Assembly: GCA_039800205.1 (NCBI GenBank)
Contig: JBDLRB010000049.1
Coordinates: forward strand, 1-64,000
Reading direction: 5' to 3'
Source of the DNA: SYIM01 sp039800205
GTDB lineage: Bacteria > Pseudomonadota > Gammaproteobacteria > Burkholderiales > Burkholderiaceae_E
Length of the DNA stretch: 64,000 bases
Both the position numbers and the translations under genes were made by a program. The notes beneath the pieces were generated by a model. That model saw only the letters and a list, made by a program, of their open reading frames with translations. It was not told the DNA's origin and ran no database searches. Of the stretch, positions 41,128 through 50,433 are shown piece after piece; position 1 is the stretch's first letter, and every line of letters begins with the position of its first letter.

Positions 41128-41739
41128 TCAACGAGCCGATTCGATGACCAGTCGCAGGTTGATCCGGCGGCTGGCGTCCGGTTCGACGCCAGGGAAATTC
41201 AGTTCGAGCATGCGGGGCCGATCAGGCATCCCGCCCGAGCGCCGGACCCGCCAGTCACGCGACCGGTCGGCCGGATCCGACGTGGACTGCGGCTGAATGG
41301 GAGCGTCGGCGTCATTGGCTCGGTCAATCCGACCGTTCAGCCACCGCGGCAGTGCGCGAACGGGGATCGGCCAGCCGAACAGCGTTTCCGTCAATTGCTC
41401 GTCGCTGGCGGCACGGTGGATGTCGCCGCGCGCATCCTCGAGCTCGGCCCGATCCGGGGCGACCCGCGCACGTGCGATCAGTTGCCCCAGAGGGCTCGAC
41501 AGTTCCAGCAGAATGGTCCCACCCGGCAGGTTCTCAATCCGGAAGCGTCCGTTCGCCTGGCCCTGGCCGGTGGCGCTTTGCGGATCCGGAAAGCGGGCAG
41601 CGAAACGGCCGGTCCAGAGCCGTGCTTCGCGATCAGCCGACGTGGGCAGGGGCGGCGGGCTCGCGCAGCCGGCCAGCAAAGCGCCGAGGAGCGCGGTGAT
41701 CAGGAGCAGGAGGCCGATCGACCGCGTGCCTGTGTGCAT
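41128..41739 (-). CDS. lolB: Outer membrane lipoprotein LolB
   Basis: A 203-residue lipoprotein with lipobox LLAGC (C25) that receives lipoproteins from LolA and inserts them in the outer membrane. WTGRFAARF, ANGRFRIENLPGGTILLELSSPLG (in parts) and FGWPIPVRALPRWLNGR are LolB landmarks. It stands 4 bp after the TPR gene. Confidence 0.9.
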   Translation of the reverse strand: MHTGTRSIGLLLLITALLGALLAGCASPPPLPTSADREARLWTGRFAARFPDPQSATGQGQANGRFRIENLPGGTILLELSSPLGQLIARARVAPDRAELEDARGDIHRAASDEQLTETLFGWPIPVRALPRWLNGRIDRANDADAPIQPQSTSDPADRSRDWRVRRSGGMPDRPRMLELNFPGVEPDASRRINLRLVIESAR

Positions 41740-41743
41740 GGGT

Positions 41744-43606
41744 TCAGAGTTGGATCTTGAGCCGGCGAAGGGTCTCGCGCAGGGTCTCGTTGTCCGGATC
41801 GAGCGCCTTGCCTTCGCGCAGGATGTTCAGGGCTTCGTCGCGCCGGCCGGCGGCGAGCAGCACCTCGCCCAGATGGGCCGCGATCTCGGCTTCGGGCAGG
41901 AGCTTGAACGCGCGCTTCAGTTGCTCGATGGCACCCGGCAGGTCGCCCCGCCGAAACAGCACCCAGCCCAGACTGTCGATGATGTGTCCATCGCCCGGCG
42001 ACAGACTGACCGCTTTTTCGATCAGCTTCTGCGCCTCGTCCAGGTGGATGCCCCGATCGGCAAAGGTGTAGCCCAGCGCGTTGTAGGCGTGTGCGTGTTC
42101 GGGGCGAAGCTCGATCAGCCGTCGCAGGCTCTTTTCCAGGACGTCGAGACGATCGACTTTCTCGGCCGCCATCGCATGGTCGTACAGCAAGTCGGCTTCG
42201 TCGGGTTGCTGTTTCAGGGCATCGTCGAGCAATCGGAAGGCGTCCTCGTTTCGGCCGGCCCCGCGCAGGATCTGGGCCTCGACCGCGATCAGGCGATTTC
42301 GCTCCTCGCGCTCGGTCACCGGCGCATCGCGAAGTGACCCGCGCGCCTCGTCCACCCGATTCAGTCGGCCCAGCACGATGGCCCGTCGGATCAGGGCATT
42401 GAGTTGCTGTTCGCCTGGGCCCACCTGCCCGTACCAGTCAATTGCCTGTTCAAATTGTTTGGCCTCCTCGGCCAACTGCCCGAGAAACAGGAGCGCCGGA
42501 TTCAAGTCGCGCTCGATCTGAGCCGGCAGGTCGATGTACCGGCGCAGGTAGCGCTCGGCGTCCTCCGGGTGCTTGGTCTGATACGCCAGCTGCGCAAGGG
42601 CGAACAGGATCGTGGGACTTTGGGGTTCGATCGCCAGGGCGGCCTCGAACTGCGCGCGCGCCTCGGCACGCCGATCCGAGAGGGCGAGCAGGCGGGCGAG
42701 TTCGAAACGCGCTTCGGTCGAAGCGGGACGGCGCTGCACAAAGGTATCGAGGGCAGCGATCGCATCGGGGCGCCGCGCCGCGTCCGCCGCGATCAGCTGC
42801 GCTGCCTTGACGACGATCGTGACGTCATCCCCCGCCAGCGCGAGCGCGCGTTCGCTGTAGCGCAGGGCCCGCTCAGCCTCCGAGGCGGCCCGGGCCAGCG
42901 TGGCGAGCGCCAGATTGGCTTCGGGCAGTGCGAGGTCGGGCGCGGCCACACGCTCGAGTAGTTCAAGTGCCCGGGTGCGATCCTGAACCCGCAGCAGTGC
43001 GCGCTGCACCGTTTCGTAGGCCGCGGGCAGCCGCGCCTCGCGGCGGGCCTGCTCAAGTTGCCGGACGATGCTTTCTTCGGCGGCCTGAAGGTCCCCGGTA
43101 CTCAGTTGCAGCGCTTGAACGGTCTGGGCGGCCAGCGTCGAACGAGGGTCGAGCTCGAGCCACAGTCGCGCGGCGGTGAGCGCGCGCTTCGTGGCCCGTG
43201 CGCTCAGCGACAGTTCGGCGGCTCGCCGCGCGAGTCGGGGGTCCCGATATTTCTGAGCGATGGACAGGTAGGTGGCCGACGCCGTGCCGACTTCGCCGCG
43301 TTGCGCTGCGACCTCGGCCGCCAGCAACTGGAAGATGAGCTGAGGTGTGAGTTCGACGGCGGGCCCCTCGGCACGGTCCGTCGCGCCGTCCGCGGGCCTC
43401 TGGGGTGCGGTCAAGGGGGCCTGAGGCGGCGAGGCCTGGGCTTCTGCACGGCCCGTCGTCAGGGCCGCAGGGACAGCCAAGGCGAGGGCCAGCGACCACC
43501 CGAGCGCGCGAACGCGGGTCGCTGGCCGATGACGCTTGACGGGGTTCGGCGGCGACCCCGCACAGAGACCGCGCGGAGCGCCCTTCAGGGAGAGAAGATC
43601 ATTCAT
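41744..43606 (-). CDS. Exported tetratricopeptide repeat protein
   Basis: A 620-residue protein with an N-terminal hydrophobic export segment (about 34-57, ending AEAQA) followed by many TPR units, clearest at FELARLLALSDRRAEARAQF, ILFALAQLAYQTKHPEDAERY, AYNALGYTFADRGIHLDEA and IIDSLGWVLFRRGDLPGAIEQ. It probably acts as a periplasmic scaffold; a homologue upstream of lolB is common in this group. It is divergent from mutM with 60 bp between. Confidence 0.88.
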   Translation of the reverse strand: MNDLLSLKGAPRGLCAGSPPNPVKRHRPATRVRALGWSLALALAVPAALTTGRAEAQASPPQAPLTAPQRPADGATDRAEGPAVELTPQLIFQLLAAEVAAQRGEVGTASATYLSIAQKYRDPRLARRAAELSLSARATKRALTAARLWLELDPRSTLAAQTVQALQLSTGDLQAAEESIVRQLEQARREARLPAAYETVQRALLRVQDRTRALELLERVAAPDLALPEANLALATLARAASEAERALRYSERALALAGDDVTIVVKAAQLIAADAARRPDAIAALDTFVQRRPASTEARFELARLLALSDRRAEARAQFEAALAIEPQSPTILFALAQLAYQTKHPEDAERYLRRYIDLPAQIERDLNPALLFLGQLAEEAKQFEQAIDWYGQVGPGEQQLNALIRRAIVLGRLNRVDEARGSLRDAPVTEREERNRLIAVEAQILRGAGRNEDAFRLLDDALKQQPDEADLLYDHAMAAEKVDRLDVLEKSLRRLIELRPEHAHAYNALGYTFADRGIHLDEAQKLIEKAVSLSPGDGHIIDSLGWVLFRRGDLPGAIEQLKRAFKLLPEAEIAAHLGEVLLAAGRRDEALNILREGKALDPDNETLRETLRRLKIQL

Positions 43607-43666
43607 CTGTTGATGGTAGGTTCAATTACACTGCGTCGCAAGCGAAGTTCGGAGCGGTCGGGGAAT

Positions 43667-44494
43667 ATGCCGGAATTACCGGAAGTTGAAGTGGTCAGGC
43701 GGGGCCTCGAGCCCCGGGTCGCCGGCCGTGCGGTCGAGCATGTGACGGTGCGGGAGACGCGCCTTCGGTGGCCGATCACAGCAGATCTCGCCGTGGTTTT
43801 GCCTGGGCTGACGCTCCGTGCGCTTGATCGGCGCGGCAAGTATCTGTTGTTCGATTTCGGCGCTGGTACGTTGATCGTCCATCTGGGCATGTCGGGGCAA
43901 CTGCGCTGGCTGGTCGAGCCCGGCCCGGCCCAGCGCCACGACCATGTCGATATTGCGATGAGCGGGGGCGGGGTGCTTCGCTATACCGATCCCAGGCGCT
44001 TCGGCGCGCTGCTCTGGCATCCAGCCGCATGCGGCCGTACCGACCACCATCCCCGACTGGCGGGCCTGGGCATCGAACCCTTGTCGGATGCCTTCAATGG
44101 CGAGCGCCTCTACCGCCTGACCCGCAAACGCTCTGTGACGATCAAGCAGTGGCTGCTGTCGGGGCGGGCGGTCGTCGGTGTGGGCAATATTTACGCGTCC
44201 GAGAGCCTTTTTCGGGCGGCCATCCGGCCGACGACCCGCGCCGGGCGCCTGACCCGTGCGCGTTGCAACGCGCTGGCGGATGCCATTCGCGAGACCTTGA
44301 GCGATGCGATTGCCCGAGGGGGCAGCACCCTGCGCGATTTCGTCGACAGCGCAGGCGAGCAGGGGTATTTCCAGCTCGATTGTCTGGTGTATGGCCGGGC
44401 CGGAGCGCCCTGTCGGCGCTGCGGGACGCCGATTGCCCTGATCCGTCAGCAGCAGCGCGCAAGCTACTTCTGTCCGGTCTGCCAGGCGCATTGA
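43667..44494 (+). CDS. mutM: Formamidopyrimidine-DNA glycosylase
   Basis: A 275-residue bifunctional glycosylase/AP lyase that removes 8-oxoguanine. The catalytic N-terminus MPELPEVE (P1 after Met removal, E2), the helix-two-turn-helix VGNIYASESLF, and the C-terminal zinc finger CxxC-x16-CxxC (CRRCG to CPVCQ) are intact. ATG 43667 must be the start because the proline nucleophile follows it. mutY lies 6 bp downstream. Confidence 0.97.
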   Translation: MPELPEVEVVRRGLEPRVAGRAVEHVTVRETRLRWPITADLAVVLPGLTLRALDRRGKYLLFDFGAGTLIVHLGMSGQLRWLVEPGPAQRHDHVDIAMSGGGVLRYTDPRRFGALLWHPAACGRTDHHPRLAGLGIEPLSDAFNGERLYRLTRKRSVTIKQWLLSGRAVVGVGNIYASESLFRAAIRPTTRAGRLTRARCNALADAIRETLSDAIARGGSTLRDFVDSAGEQGYFQLDCLVYGRAGAPCRRCGTPIALIRQQQRASYFCPVCQAH

Positions 44495-44500
44495 ACGCAG

Positions 44501-45631
44501 ATGCGCGAAGAAGATCCGGGCGCGCGCGCACAAGGGACGGCATTCGCCGAACGGATCATCCGATGGCAGCGAATCGAGGGGCGCCACGACCTGCCCTGGC
44601 AGGGAACACGGGACCCGTACCGGATCTGGCTGTCCGAGATCATGCTCCAGCAGACGCAGGTCACGACTGTTCTCGATTACTACCCGAGATTTCTCGAGCG
44701 TTTTCCGGATCTGGCGGCCCTGGCGGCTGCGCCCCTCGAGGCCGTTCTGGAACGTTGGAGCGGACTGGGCTACTACAGCCGCGCACGCCATCTCCATCGA
44801 TGCGCTCGCCTGCTGATGGACGAGCGGGGCGGACTATTTCCGACCGATGAAACGGCCCTGGCGATGCTTCCGGGCATCGGTCCCTCGACTGCTGCGGCCA
44901 TTGCCGTGTTTGCCTTCGGTCGACGCGCGGCGATCCTCGACGGCAATGTCAAGCGTGTGCTGTGTCGGGTACACGGGATCGTTGAGGATCCCGGGCGCGG
45001 CGAGGTCGAGCGCCGACTCTGGGCCCGGGCCCGCGCAGCGCTCCCGGATCGCGATCTCGAGGCCTACACGCAGGGCTTGATGGATCTCGGCGCGACCGTG
45101 TGTGTGCGCAGGCACCCGGCGTGCAGCCGTTGCCCGGTTGGGGCGATCTGCGAGGTGGGGCGCAGCGGCCAGTGGGACCGCATACCGGCACCCCGGGCGC
45201 GCGCGTCCCTGGCCGATCGCGAGATCGCCTGGCTGGTTCTCATTGACACCGACCGGGTACTGGTCGAGGAGCGGCCGGGACAGGGGATCTGGGGTGGGCT
45301 GCTGAGCCTGCCCGAGTTCGACCCGGAATCACCCGGCCTGCTGGCCGAACGGATCGAGCGCCGTCTGGGCCTGGTCCCGCACGGGCTCTGCCCGCTTCCA
45401 TCGGTGCGTCATTCGTTCACGCATTTCCGCTTGATCGCGCAGCCCTGGTTAGCGCGCGTGGACCACGCGGCGCACTGCGTCGCGCAGACGCCCCCCGATC
45501 CGGCAGGCCGAACGCTGCGCTGGTTGCCTTTTGACGCGATCGCTTCGGCGGCCTTGCCCCGCCCGGTCAAGCAGCTGCTTGTCCAGCGCGAGGCCTGGCC
45601 TGCGCTCGACCTGCCGCAGGCACGAAAATGA
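44501..45631 (+). CDS. mutY: A/G-specific adenine glycosylase
   Basis: A 376-residue repair enzyme that excises adenine opposite 8-oxoguanine, working with MutM. LPWQGTRDPYRIWLSEIMLQQTQV (in parts) contains the catalytic glutamate, LPGIGPSTAAAI is the helix-hairpin-helix, the [4Fe-4S] ligands are C-x6-C-x2-C-x5-C, and the C-terminal NUDIX-like domain recognises 8-oxoG. Pairing with mutM in one operon joins two parts of the GO system. Confidence 0.96.
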   Translation: MREEDPGARAQGTAFAERIIRWQRIEGRHDLPWQGTRDPYRIWLSEIMLQQTQVTTVLDYYPRFLERFPDLAALAAAPLEAVLERWSGLGYYSRARHLHRCARLLMDERGGLFPTDETALAMLPGIGPSTAAAIAVFAFGRRAAILDGNVKRVLCRVHGIVEDPGRGEVERRLWARARAALPDRDLEAYTQGLMDLGATVCVRRHPACSRCPVGAICEVGRSGQWDRIPAPRARASLADREIAWLVLIDTDRVLVEERPGQGIWGGLLSLPEFDPESPGLLAERIERRLGLVPHGLCPLPSVRHSFTHFRLIAQPWLARVDHAAHCVAQTPPDPAGRTLRWLPFDAIASAALPRPVKQLLVQREAWPALDLPQARK

Positions 45632-46333
45632 TCAATCGTTCAGCGGATCGCCGGCGCCTGGCGGATCGGATCCCTCGGGACTCAGCATCGCCGCGATTTG
45701 GCTCAGCCGGTCGATTGGATCGGTGAGGCTCATCAGTTCCTGACGGACGGCCGCGCTGAGGGGAAGCAGTTCGCTCAGCCTGTTCGCAACCCACCCGCAA
45801 TCCTGCATGCGCAGTGGCTCGGCCAGTACATTGACGAACGCGTCGCCGAGCTTTTTTCTCAGGTCCTGGACGATCGCTTCCATCAGTTCGACGCACACGG
45901 ACAGCGCCGGAGGGATGGCCATGATCGGGTCGGGCGCAAGGGTGCGAATCGTGCCGACCAGCAGGCCGTCCTTGCGCAGCGTCCGGTGCAGGACCTCGAA
46001 GCGCTCGTGGCCGACCGTTCTCAGTTGCAATACACCGCCCGCGTCCATATCGAAATCCACGATTCGAGCCGAGCAGCCGATCGAATGGTGTTCAGCGGGT
46101 GTGCCGACTTCGCCGCCCCGCGTGATGAGGCATACGCCAAACGGGCTGTCCTGGGCCATGCATCGCCTGACCATATCGAGATAGCGGGTCTCGAAAATCC
46201 GAAGGGGCAGGACACCGTCCGGAAACAGTACGGTCCCCAGCGGGAAAAGAGGGAACTCGGCGCATCCGTCGCCTGAGGCGGTCGGCAACACGCGAGCGGG
46301 ATCCGGGCTGGGGTTCACGGGCGTGCCGGCCAC
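45632..46333 (-). CDS. LON peptidase substrate-binding (LAN) domain protein
   Basis: A 233-residue stand-alone Lon N-terminal domain without ATPase or protease parts. FPLFPLGTVLFPDGVLPLRIFE (in parts) and GCSARIVDFDMDAGGVLQL mark the fold. Its function is not known. Its start touches the rapZ stop, and its own stop abuts the mutY stop with no gap. Confidence 0.9.
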   Translation of the reverse strand: MAGTPVNPSPDPARVLPTASGDGCAEFPLFPLGTVLFPDGVLPLRIFETRYLDMVRRCMAQDSPFGVCLITRGGEVGTPAEHHSIGCSARIVDFDMDAGGVLQLRTVGHERFEVLHRTLRKDGLLVGTIRTLAPDPIMAIPPALSVCVELMEAIVQDLRKKLGDAFVNVLAEPLRMQDCGWVANRLSELLPLSAAVRQELMSLTDPIDRLSQIAAMLSPEGSDPPGAGDPLND

Positions 46334-47221
46334 TCAAGCCGCCTGGGCCGGGAGTCGGCTCTGCGTTGCAAGCGATCGGTGACGGGTCAGGACCCGGTCG
46401 GTCGATCCGAAGCGGCGTGCAAGACGTTCGACACAGAATACCGAGCGATGCTGGCCCCCGGTACAGCCGATGGCAACCGTCAGATAACTCCGGTTGTCCA
46501 GGATGTAGTGCGGCAGCCAGTCTTCGAGGAATCGAGCGATGTCATCGACCATCCGGGCAGCGGCAGGGATGGCGTCGAGGAAAGCGGCCACCGGCGGGTC
46601 GAGTCCGGTGAGCGGCCGAAGGGCCGGTTCGTAATAAGGATTGGGCAGGCAGCGCACGTCGAAGACGAGATCGGCATCCAGCGGCACGCCGGACTTGTAG
46701 GCGAAGGATTCGAAGAGAAGGGTCAGCGCAGCTCGGTCTGATCCGACCAGTTCCCGGACCCATTTGCGGAGCACGTTGGGATGGAGGTCGCTGGTATCGA
46801 TCGACACCCCCAGCCCGTCCAGAGCCGACAGCAGGTCGCGTTCGCGCTCGATCGATTCGAGCAGGGTGCCGATTGCTTCGCCCCCAACGGGTTGTGCGGG
46901 TGAGAGCGGATGGCGACGCCGGGTCTCGGAGTAGCGCTGAACCAGCGATTCGGTCCGCGCATTGAGAAAGAGAACCTTGACGTCATGCCCCAAGCGCGTG
47001 AGGCCGTGCGTGATGGCCCGCAATTCCGACAAGGACTCGCCGCCGCGCGCATCAATGGCAACCGCGACCCGATCGGGTCCCGTCTCGCCCAGGTGGCCGA
47101 TCACATCCTGCAGAAAACGGATCGGCAGGTTATCGATGCAGTAATAGCCATCGTCTTCGAGGACCTTCAGGGCAATCGACTTGCCCGAGCCCGACATGCC
47201 GGTGATGAGAATGACGCGCAT
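46334..47221 (-). CDS. rapZ: RNase adapter protein RapZ
   Basis: A 295-residue P-loop protein with Walker A GMSGSGKS (8-15), the DDGYYCIDNLP segment, and the C-terminal LTVAIGCTGGQHRSVFCVERLA (in parts). RapZ guides RNase E to the GlmZ small RNA in E. coli, controlling amino-sugar synthesis. It lies 29 bp after hprK. Confidence 0.95.
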   Translation of the reverse strand: MRVILITGMSGSGKSIALKVLEDDGYYCIDNLPIRFLQDVIGHLGETGPDRVAVAIDARGGESLSELRAITHGLTRLGHDVKVLFLNARTESLVQRYSETRRRHPLSPAQPVGGEAIGTLLESIERERDLLSALDGLGVSIDTSDLHPNVLRKWVRELVGSDRAALTLLFESFAYKSGVPLDADLVFDVRCLPNPYYEPALRPLTGLDPPVAAFLDAIPAAARMVDDIARFLEDWLPHYILDNRSYLTVAIGCTGGQHRSVFCVERLARRFGSTDRVLTRHRSLATQSRLPAQAA

Positions 47222-47250
47222 AGATTTCGATCCTAGCCGAAAAGGCCCCT

Positions 47251-48189
47251 CTAGATCATCGGGTCGTCAGATTCGATCAACTGGCGTTGGCGGGCGATGA
47301 AGTCGCCCATCGTGTCAAAGCCCCGGAGTTGCAATACGGTGCTCCGAACGGCGGCCTCGGTCAGCACCGCGAGGTTGCGCCCGGCCGCAACCGGAATGAC
47401 GACCTTGCGAATGGCGACACCCAGCACGTCCTGCGTCAGGGCTTCCAGCGGCAGTCGCTGGTACTCGCTGTCGATCGCGCTGCGCTTGACGAGGTGAACG
47501 ATCAGTTTGAGTTTCATCTTCGGGCGGATCGCGGTTTCGCCGAAGATGGCTCGAATGTCGAGCAGGCCCAGGCCCCGGACCTCGAGCAGGTTGCGGAGCA
47601 AGGGCGGGCAGCGACCCTCGACCGTGTGCGGCGCGATGCGGCTGAAGTCCACCACATCATCGGCGACCAGTCCGTGCCCGCGGCTGATCAGTTCCAGTGC
47701 AAGCTCACTCTTGCCCAGACCCGACTCGCCAGAGATCAGTACCCCCATGCCCAGTACGTCCATCAGGACGCCGTGCATCTGGCAGGATTCGGCCGCCGCC
47801 TTCCCGAGATAGATCCGCAGGGTGTCGATGACCCGGGCCGCTGACAGGGGACTGACGATGATGGGCAGCCGATGGGCGCAGGAGTGCTCAAGGAGCGCCT
47901 GGGGCGGCTGCTGGTCCTCGGCCAGGATGACGGCAGGGGGGTTGCCCGCGATCAGTTCAGCGAGGATTTCGGCTTGTCGACCCGGCCCCTGGCGCTTCAG
48001 GTATTCGATTTCCGCGACGCCCAGGACCTGGAGTCGATTGGGGTGGATCAGGTTCAGGTGGCCGATCAGCTCGGACGGTTCGGCCACGGTCTGTGCCACA
48101 GCCCGCCGGGCGCCGGCCTCGCCACACAACCATCGCAGGCCCAGCTCGGCGGCGTTATGTTCGACCAGCGCTTCGACGGTGACTGACAC
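47251..48189 (-). CDS. hprK: HPr kinase/phosphorylase
   Basis: A 312-residue enzyme that phosphorylates and dephosphorylates a serine of HPr. The P-loop is GESGLGKSELALELISRGH (about 155-173), followed by LVADDVVDFSRI and the signature LEVRGLGLLDIRAIFGETAI (in parts). In Betaproteobacteria it belongs to the regulatory, non-sugar PTS with PtsN. It follows ptsN by 15 bp. Confidence 0.95.
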   Translation of the reverse strand: MSVTVEALVEHNAAELGLRWLCGEAGARRAVAQTVAEPSELIGHLNLIHPNRLQVLGVAEIEYLKRQGPGRQAEILAELIAGNPPAVILAEDQQPPQALLEHSCAHRLPIIVSPLSAARVIDTLRIYLGKAAAESCQMHGVLMDVLGMGVLISGESGLGKSELALELISRGHGLVADDVVDFSRIAPHTVEGRCPPLLRNLLEVRGLGLLDIRAIFGETAIRPKMKLKLIVHLVKRSAIDSEYQRLPLEALTQDVLGVAIRKVVIPVAAGRNLAVLTEAAVRSTVLQLRGFDTMGDFIARQRQLIESDDPMI

Positions 48190-48204
48190 GGCAACGGGCC
48201 CCGG

Positions 48205-48675
48205 TCAGGCGGCGGGCCTGCAGGGTTCCCAGAGCATCAGCTGGTCGTGGATCCGAAACGATTGCGGCTCGTTCGCCAGCACCGCCCGCATGGTCGGATC
48301 AGACAAGAGCTCAGCGACCTCTGAGAGGATCTCCAGGTGTTCGTCGGTCGCGTGTTCGGGCACCAGCAGGAACACCAGCAGGTTGACCGGCTTGCCGTCG
48401 GGCGCATCAAAGGGAATCGGCGTTGCGAGTCGGACCAGCGCGGCGTGGGCCTCGCGCAGCCCCTTGATTCGGCCGTGCGGGATCGCAACCCCCTCGCCCA
48501 GACCGGTGGAGCCCAGGCGTTCCCGAGCAAACAGGGAGTCGAAGACCCGGCCCCGCTCGATGCCGTGGAGGTTCTCGAACAACAGGCCAATCTGCTCAAA
48601 CAGACGCTTCTTGCTGGTCACCGACAGATCGACGATGACCTTTTCAGGGCTGAGGAGGCGAGTCAGACGGCTCAT
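48205..48675 (-). CDS. ptsN: PTS IIA-like nitrogen regulatory protein (EIIA-Ntr)
   Basis: A 156-residue EIIA-Ntr with phosphorylated histidine H67 in GEGVAIPHGRIKGL. LLVPEHATDEHLEILSEVAELL (in parts) is typical of the C-terminal half. It regulates potassium and nitrogen/carbon processes by its phosphorylation state. A good promoter lies 90 bp upstream; the hpf gene that usually separates it from rpoN is not here. Confidence 0.95.
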   Translation of the reverse strand: MSRLTRLLSPEKVIVDLSVTSKKRLFEQIGLLFENLHGIERGRVFDSLFARERLGSTGLGEGVAIPHGRIKGLREAHAALVRLATPIPFDAPDGKPVNLLVFLLVPEHATDEHLEILSEVAELLSDPTMRAVLANEPQSFRIHDQLMLWEPCRPAA

Positions 48676-48764
48676 GGGTGATTCCCCGACGCAGGCGTGG
48701 TGCAGTGCGGCATGTCAGTCACAACCGCGCAGAACACTAGTTTCGTCCCGTAAAAAGTGGCGCG

Positions 48765-48792
48765 ATTATAGCGCCGGCGCCCTGCTTGTCGA
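48765..48792 (-). promoter_or_regulatory. Sigma-70 promoter of ptsN-hprK-rapZ
   Basis: On the minus strand a perfect -10 TATAAT (48770-48765) follows a -35 TCGACA (48792-48787) with a 16-base spacer. Transcription should begin near 48758, leaving a leader of about 83 bases before ptsN. Confidence 0.75.
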
Positions 48793-48876
48793 ACGGTGTT
48801 GCTGCGCTGCGGGGGCATTGTCCTGGCCGCAAACCTGGGGCGGCGCCCCGCCGAAGGCGGATCGGGCGAGCCGGTC

Positions 48877-50400
48877 TCATAGCGTGCGTCGCTGGGCAAC
48901 CGCTGGAATACGCAGGGATTCGCGGTATTTTGCGACCGTTCGGCGGGCCACGACAAAACCCTGATCGCCCAGCAGTTCGGCGATCCGGCTATCCGACAAA
49001 GGCCGTCTGGAATTCTCGGCGCTGATCAACTGCTTGATCAGGGCGCGCATCGCAGTGCTCGAGGCCGCACCGCCGCTCTCAGTGGCCACATGACTGCCGA
49101 AAAAGTACTTCAGCTCCAGGGTGCCGTGCGGCGTCAGCATGAATTTCTGGGTGGTGACGCGCGAGATGGTCGATTCGTGCAGTCCCAGCGTATCGGCGAT
49201 TTCCCTCAGTACCAGGGGGCGCATGGCCACCGCCCCATGGGAAAAAAACCCGCGCTGCCGTTCGACAATCGCCTGTGAAACCCGCAGGATGGTTTCAAAG
49301 CGCTGAGCGACGTTCTTGACCAGCCAGCGCGCTTCCTGGAGGGCTCCGGTCAGGTTGCTGCCGCCCGAACTCCGGTGAGCCCGTAGCAAGCCGGCATAGT
49401 GGGCGTTGATGCGAAGCTGGGGGACGACGTCCGGATTGAGCGCGGCCTGCCAGCCGTTTCGGGTGCGCCTCACGATCACGTCGGGGGTCACGTACTGAGT
49501 GGTGGGTGGGGCATGACGTGCGCCCGGCCTGGGGTCCAGTGACCGGATCAGCGCCCCTGCAGCCTTGAGTGGACCTTCCTCGCAGTTCAATACGCGTTTG
49601 AGCTTGCCGAAGTCTCGTGCGGCCAGCAGGTCGAGGTGTTCGTCAACGATTCGCCAGGCGAGGCCGCTGACCGGATCTGCGCGGTCGCTTCGGCGTGCCA
49701 ACTGCAGGAGGAGGCATTCCCGCAGATCGCGCGCCGCGACGCCTGCGGGGTCGAAGCTCTGGAGCAGCTTCAGCGCAGCGGCGACCTCTTCGGGTTCGAT
49801 CTCGAGCGACTCCGGCAGCGCCGAACGGAATTCGTCGAGAGGGGTCTCCAGCATGCCGCTGTCACTGAGCTCATCGATCAACAAGGTGACCAGCGCCCGG
49901 TCACGCTGAGAAACCCGGGTGGCCGCAAGCTGGCTGCGCAAGTGTTCAACCAGTGAGCCCAGATGGACGCTCAGCTGCGGGGCGCCCGAGTCGTCGTCGC
50001 CGTCATCGCCGGTGCCGCGTGAGCCGGGATCACCGGACCAGTCTTGCACCCCTCGATCGTCGTGATCGTCGAAAGGACCCTCTGCAGGATCGAATTCGCC
50101 CCCGCTTTCAGGCCGCTCGGGGCCCTCCCCTTCGGAGGAGGAGGCGACGGGCCCGCTGGCCGGCTCGAGCGCCGCTTGCGAAAGCGCGGAGGGGGTTTGC
50201 TCGTAGCGGCCGTCCGCGCCGATCCGGACGGCGCTGTCCATCGGGTCGTCGGTGCGCTCAAGGAGTGGGTTGTCGGCCAGCGCCTGCTCGATCTCCTGGT
50301 TCAGCTCGAGCGTCGACAGCTGCAGCAATCGGATCGACTGCTGCAGTTGCGGGGTCAGCGCCAGGTGCTGACCCAGTTTGAGCTGGAGAGAGGGCTTCAT
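48877..50400 (-). CDS. rpoN: RNA polymerase sigma-54 factor
   Basis: A 507-residue sigma-54. Region I is Q-rich (LQLKLGQHLALTPQLQQSIRLLQLS, in parts), an acidic region II spans about 80-130, and region III ends with the RpoN box ARRTVAKYRESL plus HESTISRVTTQK of the DNA-binding part. It directs transcription of nitrogen and other activator-dependent genes. It follows lptB by 33 bp. Confidence 0.97.
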   Translation of the reverse strand: MKPSLQLKLGQHLALTPQLQQSIRLLQLSTLELNQEIEQALADNPLLERTDDPMDSAVRIGADGRYEQTPSALSQAALEPASGPVASSSEGEGPERPESGGEFDPAEGPFDDHDDRGVQDWSGDPGSRGTGDDGDDDSGAPQLSVHLGSLVEHLRSQLAATRVSQRDRALVTLLIDELSDSGMLETPLDEFRSALPESLEIEPEEVAAALKLLQSFDPAGVAARDLRECLLLQLARRSDRADPVSGLAWRIVDEHLDLLAARDFGKLKRVLNCEEGPLKAAGALIRSLDPRPGARHAPPTTQYVTPDVIVRRTRNGWQAALNPDVVPQLRINAHYAGLLRAHRSSGGSNLTGALQEARWLVKNVAQRFETILRVSQAIVERQRGFFSHGAVAMRPLVLREIADTLGLHESTISRVTTQKFMLTPHGTLELKYFFGSHVATESGGAASSTAMRALIKQLISAENSRRPLSDSRIAELLGDQGFVVARRTVAKYRESLRIPAVAQRRTL

Positions 50401-50433
50401 CAGGGACTGCTCCGGTTGCCCGACCGGTACCGA

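Noticed and set aside
48672..48956. Minus-strand frame in the position where hpf is expected
   Set aside because: Its translation has none of the Hpf features and it overlaps the rpoN end; I regard hpf as absent here.
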